Shown piece by piece: positions 1 to 11,378 of a DNA stretch of 43,366 nt. Source of the stretch: Cyanophora paradoxa (Eukaryota; Glaucocystophyceae; Cyanophorales; Cyanophoraceae); assembly GCA_004431415.1 (NCBI GenBank), contig QPMI01000660.1, positions 1 through 43,366 on the forward strand. The letters run 5' to 3'. Positions within the stretch are counted from its first letter, which is position 1, and every line of letters begins with the position of its first letter. The translations under genes were made by a program, and so were the position numbers. A model generated the notes under the pieces. That model had not been told where the DNA came from. It worked only from the letters and a program-made list of their open reading frames with translations, and made no database searches.

Positions 1-2092
1 TCCCCCGCCGTGATCGCCGCCAGCCCGAACCGCACCCCGTTCTACCCGCCAGATGAGCTCGAGGCGGGGCAGGGCGCGCGCGGGTGGGCGGGGCGGGCCG
101 TGGCGGGCTCGAGGAAGGGGTTTCCCGGGGCGGCCCCCGGGGTGGCGCGCCCGTCGGATCCGACCCCGCCGGCCGCGAGGAACGTGTTCGCCCCGATGCT
201 CTTGATCTGCGGAGGCGGTGAGCGCGGCGGCCGGGCGGCCCCCGCTCGCGGGCCCCGGGCGTGCCTTCTGGACGCGGTGTGCAACGCAGCTGCGAGGGGG
301 CCCGGTCAGGCAACGCGGACCGCGGGCGCGCGGCGGGTCGGGCAGGGGCGGGCGGGCGGGGCGGGGCGGGGCGGGGCGGGGCGCACAGGTCCTCGAGCTC
401 GCCCATGACGCGGTTGATGCGGGAGATGAGCCGCGGCGCCTCGGCCGCGGTCGGCGACGGGATGTTCGCGAGCTTCACTGCGCCCGCCCCGCCTCAGCCC
501 CGCCTCGGAGGGGCGCGGGGCGCGGGGGGCACCGAAGACGACGCTGGCGCCGTCGTGCCGCCGGTTGACCCGCCCCAGCTCGTTCTTCCGCAGCGCCGAG
601 AGGACCTGCCGGCGGGGTGGGCGGGGCCGGCGGGGCCGGCGGGGCGCGAGGGGGCGCACGTCGGAGGGGAGGACGTTAGAGAGGAGCGCCTCGAGGCGCC
701 GCGCCTGCTGCGCCGCCTTGGTCCGCGCCCGCGCCACCGTCGCCCCCAGCAGGAACGACCGCCGCGACGACGCCTGCCGCCGCTGGCATCGGCCCAGGGG
801 AGGGCGCAGGGGCAGCTGGGGGGGAGGCGGGGGAGGGGGTGGGGGGGTGGGGGGGGAGGGTCGCACCTCGGAGCCCTGGGCGGTGACGAAGAGGAGCCCC
901 GTGATCTCCGCGAGAGCGAGCCTGCGGGGCGGTCTCAGCGGAGGGGCGGGGCGGGGGGGGGGGGGGAAAGGGGGCGGGGCGGAGCGCGCCAGTAGAGCAC
1001 TCCGAGGGCGGCGCTGGGGCCCACGAGGAGGACGACCTGCGCGGCAGGGCGCCCCGCGGTTGGCGCAGGCGGGTCGCGGCAGGCGGGCGGGTCGGGGGCG
1101 GGGCGCGCCATCTCGATGACGAGGACGGCGACGATGAAGTAGGAGGCGATGCGGAGGGGCACGCGGAGCGTCAGCAGCGCCAGCAGCAGGAAGGGCGACA
1201 TCGCCGGGAAGTCCGCTGCGCCCCTGGCCGTGAGGCGCCGGCCCGGAGCACGGCGCGCGGGCGGCGCGGCGCGGGGGCGGCGGGGCGGGGGGGGGGAGGG
1301 GGGGGAGGGGGGGGGTGCGGGGAGCGGACCCTCGGAGCCGCCGTCGGGCTCGACCAGGCGGGACGCGACGTAGGCGGAGTAGTAGGCGAGGAAGAGGGGG
1401 CCCAGGATGACGCCCGCCACGAAGGAGGAGTTGTGGCGGAGCCAGGCCCGCCCCGAGCGGACCGTTGCGAAGGAGCCGGCAGCGGCGGCGGCGATGGCGA
1501 GGAGGGCCGCGCAGGCGCCGCGGCGGGGCCAGATGTCGGTGGCGGTCAGGTGGCTCGAGCGCCAGGCGAGGTAGAGGGGCCAGGCGGCGGCGAGGGCGAG
1601 GCCGACGATGGCGACGGTCCGCATGCGGGCGGCGGTCCCGTGGAGGTAGCTGTGCAGGAACTCGAGCTCGATGCGCCAGGCCTTGAAGCGCAGCGCCGCG
1701 TCGGTCCCGTCGCGCAGCTCCTGCAGGTAGGGCGAGCCCTGCACCGCCGCCTGGACCCCGTCCGTGGCGAGCTCCGCGTTCAGCTGCTTCGCGAGATCGA
1801 GGGCGGCCGCGGCTGAGAAGCCGTCCCGACCGATCGTCGAGAGCCGCTTCTTGGCGATGACGCCCTTCCTCGTGGACCCGCCCTCCTCTCCCCCGCGCGA
1901 CGAAGCGAGCGAGAGCGTGGACTCCCGCCGCGTCGGCGAGCTGCCCCGACGCCCGGTGTGTCGGTGGCCATTGCCGATACGCACAATCGAGCTGCCGCTC
2001 CTCTCGACGCGTCCCGGGTCGTCCCCGTTGCTGACGCTGGGGTGCGGCCCGCGCGCAGCGAGGGTGGTCTCCTCCTGCCGACCAGCGCCCAT
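1..2092 (-). CDS. Class III adenylyl/guanylyl cyclase with C2-like catalytic domain (partial, multi-exon)
   Basis: Read leftwards from an ATG at 2092. A hydrophilic N-terminus is followed by about five or six hydrophobic segments (TVAIVGLALAAAWPL, LLAIAAAAAGSFATV, FVAGVILGPLFLAYYSAYV, then two more near 1200 and 1020), so this is a membrane protein. A linker with LLSNVLPSDVR precedes the cyclase fold: GASVVF joined across an intron to VKLANIPS, then RLISRINRVMGELEDL, and VQKIKSIGANTFLAAGG near 180-290. These match the C2 halves of transmembrane adenylyl cyclases (FASIANF and KIKTIGSTYMAASG types). Both metal-binding aspartates of an active C1 domain appear to be replaced, so on its own it may lack catalysis and need a partner, or a second domain may lie beyond the edge. 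Introns are short and GC-rich; at least one (207-264) is GC-AG, next to a 25-nt microexon. The gene runs off position 1, so the C-terminus is missing. Family assignment is firm; the exact start is less so. Confidence 0.85.
207..264 (-). other. GC-AG intron in the cyclase gene
   Basis: On the minus strand the exon ends CCAGAAG, the intron begins gcacgcccgg and ends cctccgcag, and the next exon resumes with ATCAAGAGC. This placement restores the conserved cyclase motif VQKIKSIG in frame. No GT donor at this junction gives the same protein. Confidence 0.75.
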
Positions 2093-2837
2093 CTGAGCGA
2101 GATCAACGTCTCACTGATCTCACTTATGCTGTGCACGGCCTTCCACTGATGCTGTGACGGCCGGCAACTCCACTCGCTTCTTTCCAAGCACTAGTTGACG
2201 CTTTCTGGCGAGCAGACTGTGCAGGAAATCTCCCGTCCTACTTTCTCAGCTTCATCAGCCGCATCTACGATCATCGACCATCCCACACCTCGACCATCCC
2301 ACACCGTCGGGCCGGCCGTGTGCCGCACGCGCGCACCAGCTGCTGATCGGTACTCGATCTTGAATTTACTTAGCTAGAATCTTCAAGAAGCGATCGAAGG
2401 CGTCGTATCCGGGTCGGGGGGACTCGGAGTCGCTTGGATGGGAGGCGCGCTTATCGCTGATGCTATACTGTACCCCATCTCCTGTGTTGAATCATCGGTG
2501 TTGTTGTCCTAGTTCCGAGTCATTCGGAGTCAAACAGCCAAAGCCATTCAAGTTGAAGCCTCGCGGCGGCCTCCGGCGCCTTCGCTCAAGTTCGCTGTAG
2601 ATCCAGAGCTCCCTTGTTCTCAGCAGAGGCTGGGCAGGCGCTGTCCTGTACCTGGGCAGCCTAGTAGAACTCGCGCGTTACTGAACCAACCGGACCGGGA
2701 ATTCTCGGGGGCGTGTGGCGTCGCTTTCACATGCACATGGTTTAGCCACTTGAGAAGGCCCCGGCCGCGGGAGGAAGGCCAGCTCTGAGCTCCGGGTTCA
2801 GCGATCGGATCAGCCCGGGAGGCAAGTCTTCCGTGGG
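2093..2837. other. Divergent intergenic spacer (cyclase / urea transporter)
   Basis: About 745 bp between the minus-strand cyclase and the plus-strand DUR3 gene. It is clearly less GC-rich than the flanking exons and must hold both promoters and 5' leaders. A short CCATCCCACACC direct repeat lies near 2278-2306. I see no coding exon, RNA gene or convincing TATA box. Confidence 0.5.
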
Positions 2838-5700
2838 ATGATGCCTATGTTGAATCAGGGGGCTGGATATGGTACTGTGCTTGGTGCGTAGACTGCCGAG
2901 GGGCGCCCGCATCGACTGCTGACGCGGCGCTCCCGCCCTCGCGCAGGAATGGGGGTCTTCTTCTCGGGCGTGATCTCCGTCATCAACGGGGCGGAGAAGA
3001 AGTACATGCAGGAGCGCATGAGCAGCGAGGCGTTCCACACGGCGGGGCGCAGCGTGCGGACGGGCCTGCTCGCCTCCTCGATCGTCTCCTCGTGGACGTG
3101 GGCCGCCACCCTTCTCCAGTCCTCCTCGGTCGCCTACCAGTACGGCGTCTCCGGCCCCTTCTGGTCCGCCCCCGCCGCCGCCTGCCCCGCCCGCCCGCCT
3201 CGCCGCCGCCGCCTAACGCGCCGCGCCCCAGGTACGCCGCGGGAGCCTCCATTCAGATCGTCCTCTTCTCGGTGAGGAGTGGGGGCCCTGCCGCGCACCC
3301 CGGCTCCCCCGCCCACGCCCGCCACTGTCCACAGATCTGCGCGATTGCTCTGAAGCGCCGCGCGCCCAACGCCCACACCTTCCTGGAGGTCATCCATGGT
3401 ACCCCCCGCCGTCCGTCCCGCCTGCCACGCCCGCACCGGTCCGACCGCCAGCCGCCGCCGCAGCGCGGTACGGCCCGGGTACGCACATCGTGCTGCTCGT
3501 CTTCGCCCTCGCGTGCAACGTCATCGTCGTGCGCGGTATCCCCCCCCGCGCCCCGCCGCGCCCCGCCGACGCCCGGCGCGACGGCAGACGGCCATGCTGC
3601 TGCTTGGGGGCGCCTCCGTCGCCTCGCTCCTTACCGGCATGGAGACGAAAACCGTGCGTACCCCCTCGCCTGCCTTCCACGCTCTACCTCGCCGAAAGGG
3701 CCCTCAACGCCTACCCTTCTCCAGGCCGTCTTCCTGATCCCCATCGGCGTCATCATGTACACCCTCACGGTACCCCCATCTCCGAGTGCCCCGTACGCCA
3801 CGCGACCCGACGTGACGCGGGGTCAGGGGGGCCTCGGGGCGGCTCTAGTATCCGATTACATCCACACAGGCGTCTGTGCGCGGCGGCCCGGCGCGCAGCC
3901 CGAGGGGAGCAGGGCGGCCGGCTCACGCCTGGGGCGCAGTGTACGTGAGCGTGTGGGTCTTCATGTTCGTCGTCTATACGTCTTCGCCCCTCCTCGGCTC
4001 CCCGGGGGTACGCTTCACCCGCCGCCCCCTCGGTTCACCCCCTCCTGATCGCGTACCCAGGCAATGTACGACGCGCTGAAGGAGGCGGCGCGACGCGTGC
4101 CGGTAGCCGGGAACGTGAACGGGGAGTACCTCACGCTCGCCTCCTCGGACGGCCTCATGTTCGGCCTGATCAACATCGCGCGTCCCCCCGCGGCCCCCGC
4201 TGCGCGAGGGCCGGGGTGCGAGCCGGGGCGGGGCGGGGCGCGCAGGTGGGGAACTTCGGGTCGGTGTTCGTGGACCAGACGTACTGGCAGCGGGCCGTCG
4301 CCGCGCGCAGCAGCGCCTCCGTCTGGGGCTTCATCATCGGCGGCATCGCGGTGCGCCCGCCCCCGGCCCCGCCCCCGCCCCGCCCCGTCGCCCCTCGAGC
4401 CCCTCCCTTCGCCCCTTCCCTCCCCTCGCAGTGGTTCGCGGTGCCGTTCTGCATGGCCACGAGCCTCGGGCTCGCCGCCCGCGCCCTCGAGCCGCAGGTG
4501 CGCCCCGCGCCGACCTCCCTCCTCCTCCCGCCGACTTGCTCGTCTCGCTCGGGCAGCTCCTGCTGGACGCGCGGGAGCTGGACGGCTCCATCCTGCACGC
4601 GGAGGTCTCGGCCGGACTGGCGCGCCCGCCCTTGCCTCCCCGCCCCCCGCCCCGCCCCTCCTCCCCCTGAGAGGAGGCGCGCCGGCAGGTGGCGCCGTAC
4701 GCGGTGCACGCGCTGATGGGCCAGGGCGGCGACATCCTCCTCCTCGTGCGCCCCGCCCCCGCGCCCGCGCCCGCGCTCGCGCCCCGCGCCGGGGCCCCCT
4801 GACGCGCGGCCGCAAGCTCGCCGTCTTCATGGCCGTCACCAGCACGTGCTGCGCCGAGATGTGCGGCCCCGCCTCGCCCCGCCCCGCCCGAGGCGCGGCC
4901 AGAGCTGACGCCCCCCGCCCCGCAGGATCGCCGTCGCGGTGCGGGGGCAGGCGGCGGCCTCCTCCCCGTTCCCTTCGCCCTCGCGCCCTGACGCGGCGCG
5001 CGGGGCGGCGGCAGGCGATCGTCGCGTACGACATCTACCGCGCCTACATCAAGCCCGAGGCCCGCCCCGCCCTCCCTCCCTTGCCTTTCCCGCCCCGCGC
5101 GTCGCGGCGCTGAGGCGCGGGGCGGGGGGACAGGCGAGCGGGCAAGAGATCCTCAACGTGTCCCACATGACCGTCGTCGTCTTCGGTGCCGCCGCCGCCG
5201 CCCTCCTCTCTCCCCGCCCCCGCCCCCTCCGAGACGCCGCCGGCAGGCGTCTTCATGGGCGTCGCCTCCGTCGGGCTCCAGGCCGCCGGCATCTCCCTCG
5301 GATACCTGTCCGCCCCCGGCCCCTCGGTCGAGCCCAGCTGGGGTCCTCTCACGCGGCGCCTGCGCCCCTTCAGGTACCTGGCGATGGGGGTGCTGATCGG
5401 GGCGGCGGTCCCGCCGGTAGCTCTCACGGTGCTCAGCGAGCGGCAGACGGCGCAGGGGGCGGTGGCCGGCTGCGTGGGGGGCACCATCGCCGCCCTCCTC
5501 GCCTGGCTCGCCTCCGCCTACGCCGAGTTCGGCACCGTGCGCCCCAAGGCCGCACGCGCTCCGGGGGGGAGGCGGGGGCCCACGCGGCGCGCAGGTCACC
5601 CTCGATTCGACCGCGGCGAACCGCCCCATGCTCTTCGGCAACCTGACGGCCATCCTCTCCTCCTGGCTCATCTCCGAGGGCGTCTCCTACGCCGCGCGCT

Positions 5701-5732
<32 letters not shown>

Positions 5733-7302
5733 CTCGCCTCGCGCGGCGGCGAGGAGTGGCTCGCGATGAAGGTGCGCCAGAGAGCGAAGCGGAGGCGAGG
5801 GGGGGGAGGGAGCCGAGCGTGGGGCGGCGGGGCGCAGAGCATCGCGCTGCTGGACCCGATCGCGCAGTCGGACGAGGACGAGGGGGCCGAGGCGCGGGCC
5901 AACCGCAAGGAGCGCGAGGCCGCGCGCCTCCAGCACGTCGCCAAGTGGGCCGCCGCCGCGTCCGCTCGCCCCGCCCCGCCCCCTCCGCCCCGCCCCGCTC
6001 GCTCGCCCACCGGCCTCTCCCCTCGCACGCAGCACGTCCCTCGTCCTCGTCATCGTGATCCCGTTCCCCGTGCGCCGCGCCCCGCGCTGCCTCGTCCTCG
6101 GCCGGGGGCGGCTGACGGCGGGGGCGGGGCAGCTGCACGTGAGCCAGTACGTCTTCTCGCGGGGCTTCTTCACCGCCTGGATCGCCGTCTTCCTCGGCTG
6201 GGGCCTCGCCACCGGTGCGCCCCCCCCTCGCCCGCCCCCTCCTCCTCCGCCCCGCCGAGGGCCGACGCGGGGCGGGCCCCGCAGGGACCTTCGTGCTGCT
6301 GCTGCCCGTGTGGGAGGCGCGGCGGACGCTGCGGACGGTACTCGCCGGCTTGCACGCCGACGGGGCCCGCGCCGTGCGCTTCCTGCGGCCCTCGCACTGG
6401 GCCCTGGGGCCGAGCATGCACGGGCCGGCGGGCGGCGGCGGCCTCCTCGCCTCGGGCTCCTCCTCGCGCTATGAGGCGGCGGAGATCGGGGCCCTCGCCA
6501 AGGCCAGCAGCACATCCTCCGCCCGCCGCGCCGCCGCCGAGGAGGGGGACCTGGTGGCCTCCGGCTGCCCCGGCGGCAGCCGCCGCGGCTCCGTCGGCTC
6601 CGTCGCCGCTGCCGCCCCGCGTGGGACCGCCGCGGCTCCGCCGGTTCCGTCGCCGACGGGTACGGCCCCGACCCGGGCCCCGGCCCGGGCCCCGGCCCTG
6701 GCCTCGGCCCCGCGCAGGAGCTGCTCGCGGCGCGGGCGGTTGCGGCGGGCGGGACGGGGCGGGGCCCGGCGCCGGCCTCGCCGCCGCCGCGGCGCCTCTC
6801 CAACTCCTCGCGGATCGCCCCGAGGAGCTTTCGTTCTCTCTGTCCCCGTCCGCCCCCGGCGCCCACGGGCCGACCTCCCTCGCCGCCCCTCGAGCCACAG
6901 CCGCGGCTCCGGCAGCTCGGGGCCCGGCGCCGGCGGCACGCGCCTCGCCGAGCCGACCTCGCCCCCGCCCGACCGCCGGCCGTCCCCCGCCCTTGCGCCC
7001 GCGCCGCCCCCGTGCCCCAGACGCCGCCCCTCGCCGGCTTGGCTGCTGCCGCCCCCCCCACCACGACGCGCCTCTGGTCGATGGGCCTGGAGGGAGGTGC
7101 GCGGCCTCTCGCGCGCGCGCCGCGCGCCCCGCCCGCGGCCCCTCCACTCGTTGACGGCGCCCCGACAGAGAACGAGGAGGGCCGCTCCCTGCGCCGCGTC
7201 GCCCCGCGCCTGTCGGAAGAGGGGCGGGGAGCCAGCATGCGGCGGGGGGTCCACGCCGCCCTGCCCCCGCTGGAGACGTCAACCCGCCCCGAAATGCACT
7301 AG
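2838..7302 (+). CDS. DUR3: Urea active transporter, DUR3-type sodium:solute symporter (multi-exon)
   Basis: Plasma-membrane urea/H+ or Na+ symporter of the SSS family, for uptake of external urea. Exon 1 is short: ATG at 2838 (in-frame alternatives 2841 and 2847) encodes [12 protein letters not shown], and a GT-AG intron 2884-2946 joins it to [11 protein letters not shown]. Family blocks follow in order: [123 protein letters not shown] and [16 protein letters not shown]. Late membrane segments near 6040-6300 ([19 protein letters not shown]) complete the fold. At least 12 short introns interrupt the gene. A Gly/Ala/Ser/Pro-rich cytoplasmic tail follows the last membrane segment, and its exon structure and stop are uncertain; 7302 is the most plausible terminal stop, 7450 the alternative. 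The identity is secure. Confidence 0.93.
5701..5732. repeat. GGC trinucleotide microsatellite
   Basis: A pure run of GGC units, 32 nt long, inside the DUR3 gene. It would read as about ten glycines between the VSYAA and EEWLAMK segments if exonic. It could instead be intronic. Confidence 0.8.
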
Positions 7303-7890
7303 CGCCCTCCCCAGGCGGGCGCCGTATACTCAGCCCCCCCCCTTTTTGAAAGCTGCTTCTTTTTGCGTTCTCCGCGCTCGCTTCGATCACCGAATCAACG
7401 GTACTGTAGTGCTTGTCTTGCGACTTTTTACCTATCTCCCCCCGTCCTGATAGAGGAGAAGAGCCTGTAAATCTAGATTAATAAGACGGAAAATAAGAAC
7501 CTACATTTGATATTGATTCAATGATTATCTGGTGCACGTGGCGCCACGATGATACAGGCCGGGGCGGCCGCGGCCGCGGCTCGACGGTGTACCGTTTGCA
7601 AACTTGCTAACGTAAAACGTGAGCGCTGATCTGACTCCGGCTCCTGGCTTACGCGAGAAGCGCGAGTGCTCTAGATCTAGGTCTGGCTCGCCTTTTTATG
7701 CTCGTACCAGTATGCTCGTGTGCTCGCGTGAGGTTCAAGCTCTTTCGGCTCCAAGCCGAGGTTGAGCGGGGTACAGTGAAGTTCAGCGGCTTGATCTGAC
7801 CAGCTCCAGTCCGATCGCGTCCCTGTGGTCTCCGGGGCACGTACAAGCCGGTTTGAGCAAAGCGCCCGCTTCAGATAGCGCAGCTTCGCG
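7303..7890. other. Intergenic spacer DUR3 / LSG1
   Basis: About 590 bp, noticeably richer in A and T than the neighbouring exons. It should hold the 3' end of DUR3 and the LSG1 promoter. Present are a C-run followed by a T-run at about 7336-7349 and a palindromic ggccgcggccgcggc block near 7565-7579. I see no gene in it. Confidence 0.45.
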
Positions 7891-10433
7891 ATGGGGCGAA
7901 ACAGGCAGAAGAAGACGCAGGGCTCGCTGGGGACGTCGCTGATGCGGGACCGCTTCGGCACGCGCAAGCCCACCAAGCACGACATGGTGCGTGGCAGCGC
8001 TACGCCGGCGCGCCCGGCGCTGATCGCCCGCGACAGCTCCACACGACGGACATCTTGGGCGAGTCGCGCAACCTGCAGTCCATTGTGGAGCGCAACGATC
8101 TGAGTGAGCTGCTGGACATGGCGATGCTGGCGGATCGCTCATTCGAGGCGGAGAAGGACAACGCGGTCCTCGTCAACGCGGCGACGGGCCTGCCCTTCGG
8201 GGTGCAGCGCGCGGGGCCCAAGGAGCTGACCGAGGAGCAGCGCGAGCGCTTGAAGGTCATCCGCATCCCGCGCCGGTGCGTGCGCCGCAGCTGGCGCGGC
8301 CGGCCCCGGCGCCGCAGCCGGCCGATCCCGCGGCCGGCGCAGGCCCAAGTGGGACGAGACGACGACGGCGGAGGAGCTCGACGCGAATGAACGCGAGTCG
8401 TTCCTCGAGTGGCGCCGCGAGCTCGCCCGGTGCGGCCCCCCTCCCCCAGGGCCCGCCCGCCCCCGCGCGAGCTGAGCGGGGCGGCGCGGGGCGCAGGATT
8501 GAGGAGGAGGGGGTGCTACTGACGCCGTTCGAGAAGAACATCGAAGTGTGGAGGCAGCTGTGGCGCGTGATCGAGCGCAGCGACATCGTCGTCCAGATCG
8601 TCGACGCCCGCAACCCGCTCCTCTACCGCTCCCAGGCCCGCCCGCCCGCCCCCGCCGCCCCGCCGCCCCGCCGATGCCTTGTCGAGCAGGACCTGGCGAA
8701 CTACGTGAAGCAGCTGGACAAGCGGAAGCGCAACGTGCTCCTCGTCAACAAGGCCGACCTCCTCTCCCAGAAGCTCCGGCGCGCCCCGCCCCGCCCCGCC
8801 TCGCCTCGCCCGGCGCCGCGACGAGGTCCGCTCTAACACAGGGCGGGGTGGGGTGCAGGCTGCGGTGGGCGCGCTACTTCGCGTCGCAGGGCATCGACTT
8901 CATCTTCTTCTCGGCGAACAACGAGCAGATCAAGCAGCGCGCCCGCGAGGAGGTGCCCCAGCCCCCGCGCCCAGGCACGCCGAGTGAGGAGGCTGTCGGC
9001 CTTGCTGATGGGCGGGCGGGCAGCGGGCGGCGGCGCTGGCGGCGCTGAGCCTGAACGAGGAGAGCGAGGAGCTGATGCTGCAACGTGCCGAGCGTGACGC
9101 CGCCCGGCCCCGCGCCTCGGACGAGGGCCCGCCCCGCCCCGCCCCCGCCCTGTCTGCGCCCAGCCGACCGGGCGGCAGGCCCCGAGCACGTGTACCCCAA
9201 GGTGCGGCCGCCGCCCAAGGAGGACGACGAGGACGAGGATGTGGACGAGAACGAGGAGGACGAGGAGGACGAGGAGGAGGATGAGGAGGAGGAGGCACCC
9301 GCGGGGGCGGCGGGGGCGAGCGAGAAGGGAGGGAAGGGGAAGGGGGGGAGCGTTGAGGAGAAGGCGGCGGTGGTGGAGGCGGAGGAGCTCGTCGACCGCC
9401 TCCTCGCCTCCTGCCCCCGCCGGCCCCTCAAGGCGCGCCCCCTCTTCCCCTCTCGGAGCCTCTCGGAGCCCGTTGGGGCGCTCTGACGAGTAGGGCGGGG
9501 GCAGGTGGGGATGGTGGGGTACCCGAACGTGGGCAAGTCCTCCACGATCAACGTCCTCTGCGGGGGCAAGGCCGTCGCCGTCTCCGCCACCCCGGGTCAG
9601 CCGCTCTCCCCAACGCGCCTCCGGAAGGCGCCCCTGCGCTCGCCTGAGGCCAGCGGCTCGGGGCGGGCGCAGGGAAGACGAAGCACTTCCAGACGATCAA
9701 GGTGAACGAGGACCTGACCCTCTGCGACTGCCCGGGCCTCGTCCTCCCCACCGTCCGCCCCGCCCGCCCCCACCGCACAGAGCCGCCGCGCTCACCGCCG
9801 GCGGCGGGCCGCAGGTGATGAACACAAAGGCGGAGATGGTGTGCGCCGGCATCCTCCCCATAGACCAACTGCGCGACCCGCGCCCCCCCACCGATGTCGT
9901 GCGTTGCACGTTTCTGCTGTGCACGTTTTGCTCCGCTGAGCGCCCGAGCTTCCTCGCTCCGCTCGCAGGTGTGCCGGACGATCAAGAAGCGGGTGCTGGA
10001 GCGGGCGTACGGCGTCGTCCTGCCCGACCCCGACCCGCTGCGGGGCGAGGACCCGAAGCGCCCGCCCCGCCCCGAGGAGCTCCTCCGCGCCTACGGCGGT
10101 GCCCGGCGCCCGCCCGGGGCCCGCCCCCTCGCTCCCGCCTCTGAAGCCGCTGGGGCGCAGCGATGCGGGGGTTCATGACGGTGCACGGGCAGCCCGACGA
10201 GTCGCGCGCCGCCCGCATCATCCTCAAGGACTACGTCAACGTCCGCCCCCGCCCGCCCTTTCCCCTGATGCGCGCGCCTCGCTCACGGCCGGCGGGGTGG
10301 GGCGCAGGGGAAGCTGCTCTACTGCTACCCGCCGCCACGGCTGCCCGGCGAGGATGATGAGGCCGAGGAGGAGAGCGAGGAGGAGGAGGAGGAGGGCGGG
10401 ATCGAGATCGAGCACGACGAGGACGACGACGAG

Positions 10434-10481
<48 letters not shown>

Positions 10482-11087
10482 GACGAGCTCGAGGAGGGGA
10501 AGCGGCCGGTGCGCGAGCCGGCGCCGCCGGCCGGCCCTGGCGCGTGCTGAGCGGGCGCCGATGGCGGCGGGGGCAGGCGCCGCTGATGGAGAGCTGGGGG
10601 GGTCCCCGCGCGGGCTCGGGGGCGGTCGGCAGCGCCGCCGGCAGCCGCGCCTCGACCGCCGCGCCGGCCAAGAAGAAGGCGGGCACTCATACTTTCCCTC
10701 CCGCCCCCCGACCCCTCGCGTCTGACCTCGCCGGCTCCCCCGTGGCAGGTGACGGGGGCCCAATTCATGGACAACGTGGAGGACGGGTTCTTCGAGAAGC
10801 AGGCGCAGGTCAAGGGCGTCGGCGCCCGCCGCTACCGCAAGGGCAAGGCGGGGGTGATGGGGCCGGCCGCCGCGGGGGCCCCCATGATGCGCTCGGGGCC
10901 CCCGGCGCCCGGCGTCGGCTCGCTCGGCCTCTCCGTAGGCGTTCGCCTCGAGAGCAAGGGCGCCGCCGCCGCCATGCTCGCAAAGCAGGGCGCCCCCGCC
11001 CGCCCCGCCTCCGCCTCCTCCTCCGCCGCCGCCCGCCCCAGGAGCGCCCCCGGCGTCGGCGTCGGGGGCGGCCCCTCGGGCAGGTAG
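7891..11087 (+). CDS. LSG1: Large-subunit GTPase 1, circularly permuted ribosome-biogenesis GTPase (multi-exon)
   Basis: Cytoplasmic GTPase that releases the export adaptor NMD3 from pre-60S ribosomal subunits. The start at 7891 gives MGRNRQKKTQGSLGTSLMRD, matching the family's N-terminus. Next come LQSIVERNDLSELLDMA, FLEWRRELAR, LTPFEKNIEVWRQLWRVIERS and SDIVVQIVDARNPLLYRS. The GTPase motifs are in permuted order: G4 NKADLL (near 8745), G5-region FFSANN, G1 GYPNVGKSS (near 9517) and G3 DCPGL (near 9727). A helical C-terminal part (VCRTIKKRVLERAYG, GFMTVHGQPDESRAARIILKDYVNG) follows. Two long Asp/Glu stretches (about 9220-9300 and 10370-10500) are typical of this family. The last exon has FMDNVEDGFFEKQ and a basic/Ala tail ending at 11087. 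Introns are short; one starts with gtgcgtgg right after KHDM. Family assignment is secure, with individual junctions less so in the acidic and tail regions. Confidence 0.94.
10434..10486. repeat. GAGGAC hexanucleotide repeat coding for Asp-Glu
   Basis: Near-perfect GAC/GAG alternation inside an LSG1 exon, encoding an uninterrupted Asp-Glu tract. It is a likely length-polymorphic microsatellite. Confidence 0.8.
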
Positions 11088-11378
11088 TGCCGGCTCGGTT
11101 CCGACCCCCCGTCTCGACCTACGGATGAAGGGTTCGCGCCTGGCCGCAGCTGCAGCCCGTAGCCCAGGCCTACCCCTGCGAATGCCGCCGGGCCTCCCCC
11201 AATCCAATGTGCAAGCAGCTGCATTCGGCATTCGAATCGCTCCTAGGATCGAACGCGAGTACGCATCGCGCGATCGGACTCTAACTAGTGCGCGAGTCGT
11301 GCGGAAGCGTGGGGGGGGGGGGGGGGGGGAAGAAGAAGGGGGTCGGAGCAGCGCGGGTGCGACGGGCGCTCCGGGGCG
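11088..11378. other. Convergent 3' spacer with a 19-G run
   Basis: About 290 bp between the convergent stops of LSG1 and the zinc-finger gene. Its main feature is an uninterrupted run of 19 G at 11311-11329, a strong G-quadruplex candidate. No coding potential was recognised. Confidence 0.55.

Noticed and set aside
2093-2837. tRNA or other RNA gene in host spacers
   Set aside because: I looked for cloverleaf arms and box motifs by eye in the host spacers and found none; a covariance-model search would be decisive.
5433-7238. 601-codon minus-strand frame opposite DUR3
   Set aside because: Low-complexity Arg/Gly/Pro sequence antisense to a clear symporter.
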